From assembly GCF_007846085.1 (NCBI RefSeq), contig NZ_VOEJ01000005.1, positions 62,001-126,000 on the forward strand: 64,000 bases of DNA, written 5' to 3'. Made by a program: the position numbers and the translations under genes. The DNA comes from Mucilaginibacter pallidiroseus (GTDB lineage: Bacteria > Bacteroidota > Bacteroidia > Sphingobacteriales > Sphingobacteriaceae). This document shows, piece by piece, positions 54,354 to 64,000 of the stretch (its first letter is position 1; each line of letters begins with the position of its first letter). The notes under the pieces are model-generated. The model was not told where the DNA came from and ran no database searches. It saw only the letters and a program-made list of their open reading frames with translations.

Positions 54354-54845
54354 TACCGAATTGGAAGCCTATGGTGAACGAAGTAGGTCTATTATTGCCG
54401 AAGCGTAACGGTAAGGGCACTGCCGCGAAAAGGCTGCTAGACTTGCCCTTGATCACGGTTTAATTAAAACTGGCGTAAGTCCGTACCTGCCGGAGGTTTC
54501 AAATGCTGCGCGACCAGCAAGTATCCAGCCCTTGCCTTAGGCTACCAGAACGCCTGGATGGAATATGAAATTGGCCATTTTGCTGTTGCCGTTCTCCGCC
54601 CGGATAAAGGGCACAAATTCTGCCGAGAAGCCGATCTTAGCGCTTTTCCAGATATTTATACCGGTTGGCATGCCTAGTACGTAGTGGTCGCCAAAGTTCG
54701 TGTCGGTTCCGGCGCTGCTCCATGTGCCGATGGGATGTAGGATACCCACATAACCAGCCACTTTAGGGTAGGTCTGCGTCGGTGTTTGGCCATAGCTGCT
54801 GACCAAAATGATAAGGGAGAATAAGGTAAGTAAAGTAGTTTTCAT
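54343..54845 (-). pseudogene. Outer-membrane-type protein of the chromate locus, nonsense and frameshift
   Basis: Starts with a good signal peptide (MKTTLLTLFSLIILVSSYGQ) and reads to a TAA at 54,537-54,539 where a Leu (TTA) is expected. The same frame then continues GKGWILAGRAAFETSGRYG, and after a one-base shift the rest gives TVIKGKSSSLFAAVPLPLRF and ends in QFGIAF with a terminal Phe, the usual end of an outer-membrane beta-barrel. Total restored length is about 167 residues. The family is unknown to me; I link it to chromate resistance only by position between chrB and chrA. Confidence 0.72.
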
Positions 54846-54927
54846 GATTAACGCTTGTATTTAATAATGCAAGGCTATCAATGATTCCTGTACCAAAATT
54901 GTATCTATTTAACCATTGGTCTGAATT

Positions 54928-55765
54928 TTACTTTTTGAGCGACTTTTTGTAGGCAGATGGACTATGACCGGTTACCTTTTTGAAGATCCGGTTAAAATGG
55001 CTTTGGTCAGAAAATCCCGTCAGGTAACCGATCTCTGTTAAACTGTGGCCCGAGTGCTTAATAAGGCCTTGCGCTTTTCGATACGAAGCTTGCGCATATA
55101 ATCACCGAAGCTCAGGTTATCAAAATATTTGGAGAACTCCCGTGACAAATAGGCCGGGTTTACCTCCAGCTCTTCTGAGGCTTGTTGCAGACTCAGGAAT
55201 ATATTCGTGTCCAGTTGGTCTTGGATCATTTCTTTCAATGTTTGAGCCCACTCCGGCACTTTTTTACCTTTTGCCTGTTTAAGATATTGATGATACACCT
55301 GTAACAGTAATTGCTCAACCGGCCCGTCTTGAGCATGTTTCTTTTTGAACAAGTGGGTAGCCCAATTGTACAAGCCGTCATAAATGATCATGCCTAACCT
55401 CAATAATTCCCGGTCGTCTGTTATATCGTGAGCTAACCCCGAAAAACAGCTTCCAGGCCGGCTGCCTGCGGTGCGAAATCATGCCGGTCCGTATCTGCGC
55501 CGCGTACAATAGCGGCGATACGGAACAGGGCCGGATCTTTGAGCTGATGTTTTTTTATGATGTAGTCAAATGTGCATTGGTCATTGTAATGGGAATACTC
55601 GACACCGGGCAGATCAAACGGAATGGCGCCGGTGGCTTTTGCTTGGACTATCACTTCGTTGTAAGGCACATAAATGATATCCGCATCTTTATCGACAAAG
55701 CGTTTGATCAACCATGGACAGGCGATACGATCGATCTTGGGGCGTTCACGAGTGATCCATTTCAT
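54928..55765 (-). pseudogene. ChrB-like domain fused to an AraC-type HTH, two frameshifts
   Basis: From the ATG at 55,765 the ChrB-type domain starts MKWITRERPKIDRIACPWLI and includes VEYSHYNDQCTFDYIIKK and IAAIVRGADTDRHDFAPQAA. After GLEAVFRG the frame ends at a TAG; stepping back one base in the run of G gives LAHDITDDRELLRLGMIIYD, the expected rest of ChrB. This continues into an AraC HTH (LQQASEELEVNPAYLSREF). A second shift in a run of A restores GHSLTEIGYLTGFSDQSHFN and RIFKKVTGHSPSAYK to the end. ChrB domains sense or help resist chromate. Sequencing error in the two homopolymers is possible, but the neighbours are broken too. Confidence 0.78.
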
Positions 55766-56133
55766 AAAGTAAATTTACTATCAAAGAGGATATGTGTGAG
55801 TGGTATCGCTAAAAACATATTTTACGCCATAATATTAAATAGCCAGCTTTATAATAACAAAGATAATTTGATCTATCTATAAGTTGGTGAGGAATAATAA
55901 CTGGCAAAACATATAGTGGCCTTTGTGTGATTATAACACAGGTGTAAAAGCAAATACCTCAACAAAATATTAGTACTTTTTGCATTAGCTTAAAACTTAT
56001 CAGCAGTTAGCAACCCGTTATTTACAAACTTTATAAACACAAGTCTGCTTTTTTTAAAAGTTGACTTATGAAATTGCCAGTTAGGCTTAAGGCGGCATCC
56101 GCTCCTTAAAATTCAGTTTAGAAGATATTGGTC
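55766..56133. other. Intergenic stretch, no gene recognised
   Basis: 368 bases separating the broken chromate locus from the beta-helix protein. No recognisable frame and no strong hairpin. Confidence 0.45.
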
Positions 56134-57450
56134 TTACAAATTTGTGTTTTGAGATAAAATTGCCTTTACAGCCCCTTCAACTCCAAAGAAAAAAGTTGTG
56201 CCTTTGGCGCTGTTATTACTTATCGTGTTTGAGCCTGTTGCATAGATTGCATATCCATTTAATGGCTTATCCCTTGTTATAGTATTACTTGTCAAAAAAT
56301 TACTATCGCCGTCAATAACCATTTCGTGAACGCCGGTGGGTGTATTATTTAAATTGTTATTATAAAAAATATTTTGCTGTATTTTGTTGCCGAAAACAAA
56401 TGCAGCTATACCCGATCCTGCATTATATTGAGCTTTATTGCCGCTGAATAAGTTACCCCTTCCGTCCAAATAAAAACCTGTTTGCTTATTATACTCTGAT
56501 AAATTCCCTTTTATCGTATGTCCGGTATTTCGGGTGCCAGTTCTCGGGTTATCTGTAGTTAAATCAAACCCGTCATAAAAATTGTATCTCGAAACATTAT
56601 TTAATATATGAATTTTGTAATTGCGGGCGTTTAAGCCTCCAATATCTCCCTGATATAATTTTACGCCAGACTCTCCGCAATGTTCAGTTACATTGTTTTG
56701 AATATAACCATCATGATTGGCAAGAAAAACAATTCCGTTAAAGCTTGCGTATTTTACCTTGTTGTTTTTTGCTACATTTCCAATACCGTCTTGCCCGTTT
56801 AAATTACTAAAAGCTATTGCACCTACACTGTTTTTCCCGCCTATTATATCGCAAAAACTTATCGTAGAATAGGATGCATCATTTATAAATATTGAAACGA
56901 AATTGCCTGTTATGTGATCTACTAAAATGCCGGTAGCTTTACCTGAAAAGCTAATTTTCGGACCTACATCTTGCTTTTTTTCTTTTTCTGTCAGGCTATT
57001 CCAAATGTCTGTATCATTTACAGTAGGCTGATAACCACCAGTGTTTGCTTTTTTATGTAATATGATCTTCCTTAAGTTACCGGTACTGCGCCCAATAATT
57101 ATTGGCGCCGTAATATTTTGGAAATGTAAACTTGCTATAACGGAGTTAGTACCTTTAATAACATTTAAAATAATACCATCGCCATAAATAATAGATTGCC
57201 TGCCTGCACCCTTCCAAATTACCTTGCCCAAGTGACTGATGGGTTTTGAAACGAGGTATTTCCCGGGAGGAAAGTAGATCGCTTTGCCGCTGTTAGTTGC
57301 TGCCTGAATCGCTTTGGTTGCGTCTTTTCCGTTACCGGTTGCTCCAAAATCTGCTACGCTTGTGTAACCTTTTGGTACAGGCCCGGTTGTAGCCAAATTC
57401 GAAGTCAGGGCAAACCATAAAAGAAGTATAAATAATTGCTGTATTCTCAT
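56134..57450 (-). CDS. Secreted right-handed beta-helix protein (pectate-lyase-3-like)
   Basis: A 438-residue secreted protein. The signal peptide is about residues 1-23 (LFILLLWFALTSNLATTG). The start of the mature part, SVADFGATGNGKDATKAIQA followed by GKAIYFPPGKYLVSKPISHL, is the N-terminal cap of GH28 and pectate-lyase-3 beta-helices. Then come repeating turns rich in Asn (IQNNVTEHCGES, ILNNVSRYNFYDGFDLT, NKAQYNAGSGIAAFVFGN). No clear GH28 catalytic Asp triad is visible, so it may be a lyase, an epimerase-like or a binding protein. It stands alone and intact among pseudogenes. Confidence 0.8.
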   Translation of the reverse strand: MRIQQLFILLLWFALTSNLATTGPVPKGYTSVADFGATGNGKDATKAIQAATNSGKAIYFPPGKYLVSKPISHLGKVIWKGAGRQSIIYGDGIILNVIKGTNSVIASLHFQNITAPIIIGRSTGNLRKIILHKKANTGGYQPTVNDTDIWNSLTEKEKKQDVGPKISFSGKATGILVDHITGNFVSIFINDASYSTISFCDIIGGKNSVGAIAFSNLNGQDGIGNVAKNNKVKYASFNGIVFLANHDGYIQNNVTEHCGESGVKLYQGDIGGLNARNYKIHILNNVSRYNFYDGFDLTTDNPRTGTRNTGHTIKGNLSEYNKQTGFYLDGRGNLFSGNKAQYNAGSGIAAFVFGNKIQQNIFYNNNLNNTPTGVHEMVIDGDSNFLTSNTITRDKPLNGYAIYATGSNTISNNSAKGTTFFFGVEGAVKAILSQNTNL

Positions 57451-57681
57451 CTTGTTAATTTCTCTGCGACATAAAGTCAGTAAAATCGCAATTTAGTGAT
57501 TTTAAATTTTTGTGGGTATTTAACAATTTTTAGAGTATGCACCGGCATAGATCAATGTTGATTTTTTCGAGTCTTAATAGGTGCATAATCCACTGTTGTT
57601 AATTTTATAACTTGCAAGTCATACACATTTGTTTATGCATAATATATCTTTAAGCATTGTTTAGTATATCGCAAATTAATA

Positions 57682-58533
57682 ATGCAATATTTGCAAATAA
57701 GATCTCATGAAAAGCTAAAAGATCAAATTCATAGGTTTTGGTATTTGGAAAAAGACTTTGGTAGCAAACCATCTGACTTTGAAGTACTCCCGGACGTCAA
57801 TGCAGAGATCATTTTTTATTTTGCAGGCGACGTGGCCCTGCACTATAATGATATTCAAGAAACAATGTCTTCACCCTTTATTGTTGGACTTCTGGACCGG
57901 ACTGTTCATTTCCGGGCGAAAAACCGTTTGCAGATCATTGGTGTTAAATGCTACCCTTGAGCAGTATATAAATTGCTTGATTTGCCTACTCTTCCAGCAG
58001 GCGTAGTTACCAAGGCAACACATCCTATCGCGTCGCTGCAAAAGGAGCTGAGTATATTGCTTGAACAAGATAAGATTAGTGAGGTATTAAATTTGGTGCA
58101 AGACTGGTTTCTAATACGCTACACGGCATCAAACGGCAAGCCCTTACTAGTCAAAGCTGGTAAAGCAATGGTGAAGGGCAATGGCGCTTTACCAATTGCA
58201 GCCGTTGCGGAAGCGGCTCATTCGACGGTTCGAACGCTGGAGCGTAAATTTAAAGCCTCATCAGGGCGCACCGTGAAAGACGTTTCCGGATTAATGCGAT
58301 TTGAGCAAACCCGTGATAGATTGTGGGGCGATCCGGAATTAAATGTTGCTGGCCTGGCTCATGAACTCGGTTATGCGGATCAATCTCATATAAACCGGGA
58401 ATTTAAGCGTTACAGCGGCATTACTGCTGCTGCGTTTGCCAAACAGATAAAGGTGCGTAAAGCAACGTTTGGTAATGATTTGTCGCAATTGTTCTATCCT
58501 CTCCTCTCTAACTTGTCCAGTTTTGTGCTATAA
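57682..58533 (+). pseudogene. AraC-family regulator with one in-frame TGA
   Basis: Reading from 57,682 gives an N-terminal DUF6597-like half (HEKLKDQIHRFWYLEKDFGS, PDVNAEIIFYFAGDV, RLQIIGVKCYP), a TGA at 57,958, then in the same frame AVYKLLDLPTLPAG and a complete AraC HTH (VRTLERKFKASSGRTVKDVS; VAGLAHELGYADQSHINREF). The family normally has Trp at the stop (TGG to TGA is one base). About 283 codons in all. It precedes the flavin monooxygenase gene and may once have controlled it. Confidence 0.85.
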
Positions 58534-58544
58534 AGATATAGCGC

Positions 58545-59671
58545 ATGAAAATGATAAAAGATCAAAAAATCCTTATTTCTGGGGCAAGCATTGCTGGCCT
58601 TTCGGCTGCTTGGTGGCTGGAACACATTGGTTACCATGTTACTTTAGTGGAAATGGCTGAGCAATCGCGGAGACAGCAGGCGGAGCGATAGACCTGACGC
58701 CCGAATCTGTAGATCTCATTAAACAAATGGGCCTTTACGAACAGTTTAAAAGCCATCAACTCGGCGTGGACCGCATTGAATTTAAAAACAAAGACGATGA
58801 AACGGATGGCAGCATAGTACTTAGCAAACAAGACGTTGATCAACCCGGCGCCAAAGATGGAATTGAAATTGAGCGCGACAAATTCGTAAACGTCATGCTC
58901 AGCGCTTTGGGCGATCGGGTGGAATTTATCTTCAATGATAGTGTCAGCACATTATTTGAAGAAAATGACGTCATAACTGTTTCATTCAAAAAAGCTGCGC
59001 CTCGCACTTTTGATCTGTTGATCGGTGCTGACGGTTCACATTCCAATATCCGTAAGCTTTGGTTCGGACCTGAAAGTGACTACAATATTTTCCTCGGTCC
59101 TTCGATCAGCATCGTTCCCAGCCTTTTGGTGCCGCAACGAACTATGCAGATATATTGCACGCCATACAGGTCGGTAATGCTGAATGCATACAATGGAAAG
59201 ACAGACATAATATTCATGTATTTGTCGGATCAAGAGATTATTTATGACTACCGGGACATAGCAAAACATAGGCAGATGATCACCGATCAATTTGCGGGCA
59301 AAGGATGGCGGGTTGATGAATTATTGGCGATCGTTGACCAATCAGATAATTTTTATTTTGACAAGTGCTGCCAGATAAAAATGCCTCAATGGTCAGCTGG
59401 GCGGGTGGCGCTCATCGGAGATGCGGCTTACTGCGCTTCGCCAGCAGCAGGTCAGGGTGGCCCTTTGTCCCTAATGGGCGCAGCGGCCCTGTCCAAAGCA
59501 TTACAACAACACCAGGGTAACTACCAGTTAGCATTTCCGGGATTTGAAGCAAAATTGCGGCCGTTCATTGAAATTATTCAGGCGACGGCAGAAAGCAACA
59601 TTAAAGAAAAGCGTTTGCTACAGACCGAGGAAGAGATACAGCAACGGAACACCGAAGCCAAGCTATTATGA
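58545..59671 (+). pseudogene. FAD-dependent monooxygenase with a frameshift
   Basis: The ATG at 58,545 gives KILISGASIAGLSAAWWLEH, the FAD-binding GxSIAGL motif, then runs to a TAG at 58,689. A one-base shift near 58,665 restores AETAGGAIDLTPESVDLIKQ and the rest: RTFDLLIGADGSHSNIRKLW (second FAD motif), ALIGDAAYCASPAAGQGGPL (GD motif) and a normal C-terminus. Restored length is about 375 residues, typical of the PHBH-like aromatic or tetracycline hydroxylase class. Without the shift only the C-terminal 314 residues could be made. The start lies 11 bases after the AraC gene. Confidence 0.85.
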
Positions 59672-59721
59672 TATTTACTAACGATAAAAAAGTTTCATCC
59701 GGAAAACTATGAAAGGAATTA

Positions 59722-60075
59722 TTGACTGACAACAAAGACAAGGCTGTTTTTAAGAACCATGCCAGGACTGAATATCATTTGGCCGCCGGGGACAATTTTT
59801 ATTCTGTGGGGCGTCCCACAGGTCGGTTCTTGGGATTGGGCTATTCGCCGATTATATTCCAGTTGCCGCATTCCGGTATTCATTACCGTATTGAGCCGGT
59901 ATTGGATGCGACTCAAGCTAGCGACTTAGCCGGCTTAATGCACGACAGCTTTGAAATTAATCTCCTTTATACACCCAAAGAAGTTGTACAGAGAGATGCT
60001 TTTGATGGAAATACACTTGGAGCTTATTACCTTATTCACTTTGATCCCCTCACCAAAAAGGCGCTCGAATTGTAA
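59722..60075 (+). CDS. Hypothetical protein, start uncertain
   Basis: A 117-residue frame with HARTEYHLAAGDNFYSVGRP, RFLGLGYSPIIFQLPHSGIH and ending LIHFDPLTKKALEL. It begins at a TTG; a better ATG at 59,709 (MKGIID) is one frame off and stops at once, so the N-terminus may be broken by a small indel as in its neighbours. I recognise no family. It follows the monooxygenase pseudogene by 50 bases in the same direction. Confidence 0.45.
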   Translation: MTDNKDKAVFKNHARTEYHLAAGDNFYSVGRPTGRFLGLGYSPIIFQLPHSGIHYRIEPVLDATQASDLAGLMHDSFEINLLYTPKEVVQRDAFDGNTLGAYYLIHFDPLTKKALEL

Positions 60076-60305
60076 CATCCGCATTTAGATGGTCATATGA
60101 ATATTAAGATTATCGGACAAAATTTGGCTTTATTCGTAGCCGTTTATAAGGAGTTATAGTATTAACAAAATTATATAGCTAAACCTCTCATACCATCGGC
60201 TTGGATAAACTACATTTTATACGTTGCGCAAGATACCTTCAACTACTTATCAATTTTTATGTTGTATTAACCACGATAGGTTGTTATTACATTGTTAACT
60301 AAGCC

Positions 60306-61265
60306 ATGACTAATAAAATTAAAGTTTTAGTGGTTTTGCTTGTTGCTGTTTCCATTGCTTGCAATAGCTCACAGCAAGCAAAGATTCCTACGCCATCAAA
60401 AGCTGATACCGTTGTCTTGAAAGGTAGCGGGGTAATCTTTATTGCCCCAGGCGAAGAAAGTATCAAAGCACTAAAAAGGAAACATGGAAAAAGCTTCTAC
60501 ACGATTGCAGATGATGCTAATGCCTATTTTGCTGAAGCGTCGGGCTATTTGGATTCTTTAAAAGTTCTTTATAAAAATTACGATGATAGCAAGATTATTG
60601 TATATGACAATAAAAATACCGTCAGCAAAATCCCCAGGCATGCCAGCCCCTGGTAGGTGATCTTTTACAAGAACGGGAGATATGAAACGCTGAATCTGAT
60701 AGATGTTAAAGAAGGATATACAAAATTTTTTAAGTATAAAAGTCCGGCAGCCCAAACCCGCCTCGACGCTAAACATATCATAGATTCTATTGCAGCAAAA
60801 AAGTATTTTGTATTAGAAGATATAGCGTGCGATCTCAATTCGGATACTTTCAAAGATAGGATCATCGTCTTCGGCAATAATAGTTACGTCAGTGCACAAG
60901 ACCCAGCAACTAAGGTAGCCCCGATCGCGATTTTTATGAATGACCAGAATAAAAAATACAACGTCCTGATAAATGAGAATATTTATCCGAGTAATTTTGG
61001 AGATGCTTTTAAAAGGTTAGTTGTGAAGAATAATTACTTCACCTTTGAACTTTTAAATGAAGTACCCGACCAATATGCCTCTGAGAAGTATATCACGTTT
61101 AAAGTCAACAAAACCTCAAATGAAATTGCTCTTTCAAGATACGGGGAAAACATCAACTGGAATGACGGAAATAGGACTGAGACCCTGTGTTCGGACAAAG
61201 ACTTCGGAACGATCTTATTTCAAACCTTCGATTCCAATACCATTAAAGCTCAATGTAAAAAATAA
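60306..61265 (+). pseudogene. Lipoprotein of unknown function with one in-frame TAG
   Basis: Reading from 60,306 gives a lipoprotein signal (KVLVVLLVAVSIACNSSQ, Cys 19), a first half ending NTVSKIPRHASPW, a TAG at 60,654, then in the same frame VIFYKNGRYETLNLIDVKEG to ENINWNDGNRTETLCSDKDF and QCKK. Together 318 sense codons, one amber. The two parts have matching composition and read as one protein. No family recognised. The rightward set 57,682-61,265 is interrupted in three or four places. Confidence 0.7.
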
Positions 61266-61496
61266 CTTCTTGTCTTAAGGTACCTCTATAAGCAGCTACC
61301 ACATGGAAACAATAGACTCAAAGTAAAATTGCAGCTTGCAGCTATCATTCCTGTTCGTTTCTCAACGCTTTTATGAGTTGTCTTCAAGCCCAATCCTGTT
61401 ATTTATTGAGTCATGCAAGCCTATCATAATAAATGTATTAATCCCTTAGGTGAGCTTGAACAAGGGTGAGTAAATCCACCCACCCTTACTTTTGTA

Positions 61497-62201
61497 TTAA
61501 TCTGCTTTCTGGGCAAAGGAGTCCAAAGTCATAGGCTTTGGAAGATCCACTGAACTGCACGCGTCAGCCAGTGTCATTTCTGTAACAAACAACTCTTTTG
61601 GCGTGCGGACTTTTTTCATATTAACCAGCCAATCTTGCCCGGGCTCCCTGTATCCCAATGGAAGGATGACCGTACTTTTATATCCTGACCCTTTTAAATT
61701 AAGTAATTCATCAAGCTTGTCTGGTAAAAAGCCCTCGATAGGCGTTGCATCCACCTTTTGCTCCGCAGCAGCAGCGATAGCCATTGCAAAGGATATATAA
61801 CTTTGCTTAGCTGCATGATGGGCCTGCCATTCCTGGCCAGAACGCTCGTACAGATCAAGGATGACCTGCTTGTATGCATTCATGGTTTCGTGTGGCAAGC
61901 CACGTTCATCCATCATGTAATTAAACACTTTGGTTACCCGTTCATCTGTATAGCCATCCCAGGCGGCAAAAATAAGTAAGTGGGAACAATCAGTAATCTG
62001 GCTTTGATCATACGCGACCAGCCTGATTCGTTCCAGCAACGCTTTATCTGAAACTACAATCACTTTATACTGTTGCAATCCCGATGATGATGGCGCCATA
62101 CGCGCGGCTTCTAATATATAATCCAGCTTTTCTTGCGGAACCTTTTCACCGTTCATTTTTTTAGTAGCGTAACGCCACTCCAGATCTGTTAGTAAACTCA
62201 T
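61497..62201 (-). CDS. Nitroreductase-family NAD(P)H oxidoreductase
   Basis: A 234-residue FMN enzyme of the NfsB type: LEWRYATKKMNGEKVPQEKL, YILEAARMAPSSSGLQQYKV (FMN phosphate loop with Ser-Ser-Ser), SYISFAMAIAAAAEQKVDAT and VILPLGYREPGQDW. It reduces nitro compounds, quinones or related electrophiles in the cytoplasm. It is divergent from an HxlR regulator at 62,309, with a 107-base gap that must hold both promoters; HxlR proteins often sense electrophiles and control such enzymes. The gene is intact. Confidence 0.92.
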   Translation of the reverse strand: MSLLTDLEWRYATKKMNGEKVPQEKLDYILEAARMAPSSSGLQQYKVIVVSDKALLERIRLVAYDQSQITDCSHLLIFAAWDGYTDERVTKVFNYMMDERGLPHETMNAYKQVILDLYERSGQEWQAHHAAKQSYISFAMAIAAAAEQKVDATPIEGFLPDKLDELLNLKGSGYKSTVILPLGYREPGQDWLVNMKKVRTPKELFVTEMTLADACSSVDLPKPMTLDSFAQKAD

Positions 62202-62308
62202 ATCGATATAATTTCCCCAAATGTAGGGTTAGTCAGTGTCAATAGGTAACTTTAGGACCAAAAGTAATGGTGACTATCGAGGGGTCATTGTGACATAAAA
62301 GTAACTAT

Positions 62309-62686
62309 ATGGGATCAAAGGATGCGGAACCGGTATTACCACCGTTTGATGATTGTTTAAAAAAAATTCGGGCACTAGATGACACGATGGAGCTTTTAGC
62401 CGGTAAATGGAAATTATCCATTCTGGCCCGTCTCTGTTATAAGCCCATGCGTTATTCGGAAATCTTAAACGATATCGAACCGCTATCTGGTAAGGTACTT
62501 AGCCGGGAGTTAAAGGATCTCGAAGCTAATGGTCTGATTAAACGTCAGGTGAACGACACCAAGCCACCATCCGTTACTTATAGCGTGTCAGATTATGGAA
62601 TGTCACTAAGAGATCTTTCAGATAAGATCGCAGAATGGGGTTTACTACATCGCGAACGGATAAGGGGTTCTTTTAAAGAAAAGTGA
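62309..62686 (+). CDS. HxlR-family transcription regulator
   Basis: A 125-residue winged-helix regulator: ALDDTMELLAGKWKLSILAR, MRYSEILNDIEPLSGKVLSR, ELKDLEANGLIKRQVNDTKP and VTYSVSDYGMSLRDLSDKIA. A Cys just before the start of the HTH is typical of electrophile-sensing members; here DDCLKKI near residue 14 provides one. It probably represses the divergent nitroreductase gene and itself. Confidence 0.93.
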   Translation: MGSKDAEPVLPPFDDCLKKIRALDDTMELLAGKWKLSILARLCYKPMRYSEILNDIEPLSGKVLSRELKDLEANGLIKRQVNDTKPPSVTYSVSDYGMSLRDLSDKIAEWGLLHRERIRGSFKEK

Positions 62687-62758
62687 TAAAAAAATGCGTA
62701 AGAGTTTGTGGAATGACAACGCTGCTGCAGACCACTATGAGCATCAATATAAAGCGTT

Positions 62759-64000
62759 TCATGGAGTAATTTTAAAAGTAAATGAGTTAAGGATCAGTTG
62801 TGAGCGGTCGCCTGTCTTCAAAAAGGTTGCGAGCATCTTTGCTTTATTAGGCATGATAATACCCTGAAACCATTTTTGTTTGTTAATTTGGATTGTTACC
62901 GGTTTTTTAATGTCGATAAGTTCCGTAACAATATCGATTGTAATTTCCTTAACGCAAGAGGTTTGAAGATCAATCACGTTATCGCTTACCATGGCCCGAA
63001 CAGCGCCGCTCTTGTGTTTAAAAAAGTTGGCCTTACCTGTTTTACCTTCTTGATTGGTTATCATGGGTTGGATGGGCGTGTGCCAAGCAGCAGGTGTGGC
63101 AGCTGTATCAAGCTGATTAATATTTACCCAATAGTAGCTTCCATTTCTGACGTCGTCAGTTTCCCAAACCAATTTTTTGGGCGCGGGTTCCCGACGATTG
63201 CTGGCAAGCGAATCGAAAAGAAAGTAAACACTGTCAGGCGTAGCATACGGAAGACCATGGGTGCCTCTGATTACACGGCGGTGCCAATTACCACCAGCAT
63301 TAACGTCCTGATCAAGTACATTATTGACCATGCTGAGTGGGAAAAGCTGATCGTTTGTAGCGCTGACGCTGTAAAACGGGGTTTGATTATGCAGATTACG
63401 TAACGTGGTATTACCAGTGTAGATTGAAGGAAAATAACAGATGCCGTAGAAGGCGGCAAATGGAGTAGCCTTGTTCATAGCAAACCAAACAGCCCCCCTA
63501 CCACCATCGGAATGACCGCCAATGTACACACGATTATCATCGATATGGTAAAGCGTTTTTACGTGCTTAATTTCTTTTAAAATATTCTCGAACGCGTCCT
63601 GATTGTAAAGCCAGTTAAACCCTTTTCTACCAAACGGAAAAATAATGAATGCATTCTGTTCAAATGCCCGTTTAAAAAGCTTGGCCTGGCTGCGAGGCTC
63701 ATACGCCGGGTTGCTGAAATTTTTAGGGCCGCCAACGCCTCCATGCATAAAAACATACAGCGAACTGGCCTTTTTTGCATCGTAACTTTTAGGTATATAA
63801 ACCAAAAACGGAACGTTTAGCGAGTCGCCAGCTTTTACATAGTAGAGCGTCCAGAAGCCGGTACGCTTTGGTGATGGAAAAGCATTAAAGTCTTTTAGGC
63901 GCTTGAGCAACTGCTGCGGTGTGCTTCTAGCTGCCAGCTTCGCAAGATAAGCTTCTTCTGTAAGTAGCGATTTATTCACCCGTACGGTCGTGTCGTTTAA
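62759..64000 (-). CDS. Alpha/beta-hydrolase (esterase-like), 5' end beyond the window
   Basis: An esterase-type hydrolase, open to the right edge with no stop upstream of a GTG at 63,979, so the start and probably a signal peptide lie outside. Residues after that GTG show PFLVYIPKSYDAKKASSLYV, FMHGGVGGPKNFSNP (oxyanion region), YIGGHSDGGRGAVWFAM with the nucleophile Ser in GHSDGG, and a late His in VIRGTHGLPYATPD. About 120 C-terminal residues form an extra beta-rich domain. It resembles the PHB-depolymerase/feruloyl-esterase group; the substrate is unknown. Confidence 0.82.
   Translation of the reverse strand, partial: LNDTTVRVNKSLLTEEAYLAKLAARSTPQQLLKRLKDFNAFPSPKRTGFWTLYYVKAGDSLNVPFLVYIPKSYDAKKASSLYVFMHGGVGGPKNFSNPAYEPRSQAKLFKRAFEQNAFIIFPFGRKGFNWLYNQDAFENILKEIKHVKTLYHIDDNRVYIGGHSDGGRGAVWFAMNKATPFAAFYGICYFPSIYTGNTTLRNLHNQTPFYSVSATNDQLFPLSMVNNVLDQDVNAGGNWHRRVIRGTHGLPYATPDSVYFLFDSLASNRREPAPKKLVWETDDVRNGSYYWVNINQLDTAATPAAWHTPIQPMITNQEGKTGKANFFKHKSGAVRAMVSDNVIDLQTSCVKEITIDIVTELIDIKKPVTIQINKQKWFQGIIMPNKAKMLATFLKTGDRSQLILNSFTFKITP

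Noticed and set aside
57958..57960. TGA in the AraC gene as selenocysteine or recoded Trp
   Set aside because: Other genes here end normally at TGA, no SECIS-like hairpin is evident next to it, and neighbours carry TAA and TAG lesions, so simple nonsense mutation fits better.
62694..62768. Short frame starting MRKSLWNDNAAADHYEHQYK after the HxlR gene
   Set aside because: The start looks like the N-terminus of a SAM-dependent methyltransferase, but only about 20 residues match before it runs antisense through the hydrolase gene; possibly a remnant, too short to call.
1..64000. CRISPR arrays, tRNA genes, insertion sequences
   Set aside because: No regularly spaced repeats, no tRNA-like T-arm pattern with cloverleaf context, and no transposase-like protein were seen on either strand by eye.

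Overview
The window looks like a chromosome segment of a Bacteroidota bacterium, most likely family Sphingobacteriaceae (Mucilaginibacter or Pedobacter relatives). This rests on a type IX secretion C-terminal domain, many short lipoproteins with a Cys-Lys-Lys-Asp start, a UpxY-type NusG paralogue beside polysaccharide genes, a LytS/LytTR-type two-component pair, an ebo cluster, and moderately AT-rich DNA. I see no tRNA, rRNA, transposase or CRISPR array. The taxonomic call is inference from gene content only.

Bases 1-28,200 are an exopolysaccharide (EPS) locus. Two leftward transcripts carry two large secreted carbohydrate-binding-type proteins (11,990 to 5,259) and then the export and polymerisation-control genes: Wza-like, Wzc-like tyrosine autokinase, a glycoside hydrolase and a glycosyltransferase cut by the window edge. 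A UpxY-like antiterminator gene (12,397) diverges from them, and the leaders of both leftward transcripts carry nearly the same 22-base element (20 of 22 identical). Rightwards lie four small paralogous HTH genes, two paralogous lipoproteins, a membrane protein sharing a module with the big secreted protein, an OmpA-domain protein, two more glycoside hydrolase paralogues, a Wzy-like polymerase and a kelch/DNRLRE lipoprotein.

Bases 28,200-32,600 are gene-poor, with a few small genes of unknown function, several strong hairpins or terminators and a candidate structured RNA. Bases 32,609-39,362 are a complete seven-gene operon: a TMEM220-like protein followed by eboA to eboF. This cluster is linked in other bacteria to moving secondary-metabolite precursors across the inner membrane. 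Bases 39,832-44,554 hold a lone receiver protein, a LytS-like kinase and LytTR regulator, and a divergent set of three secreted proteins behind a large inverted repeat.

Bases 45,220-47,665 carry mesX-mesD, a folate-independent, B12-independent methionine synthase system, behind a clear cobalamin riboswitch, so it should be switched off when B12 is present. Then come a stress-type set (SRPBCC membrane protein, two zinc alcohol/formaldehyde dehydrogenases, a TMEM175-like channel) and a PAS kinase without an ATPase domain.

Bases 53,838-61,265 are unusually rich in broken genes: a chromate-resistance locus (chrA, an outer-membrane protein, a chrB-AraC fusion), an AraC regulator, an FAD monooxygenase and a lipoprotein, each with stops, frameshifts or deletions. 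The window ends with a nitroreductase and its divergent HxlR regulator, and a secreted alpha/beta hydrolase cut by the right edge.
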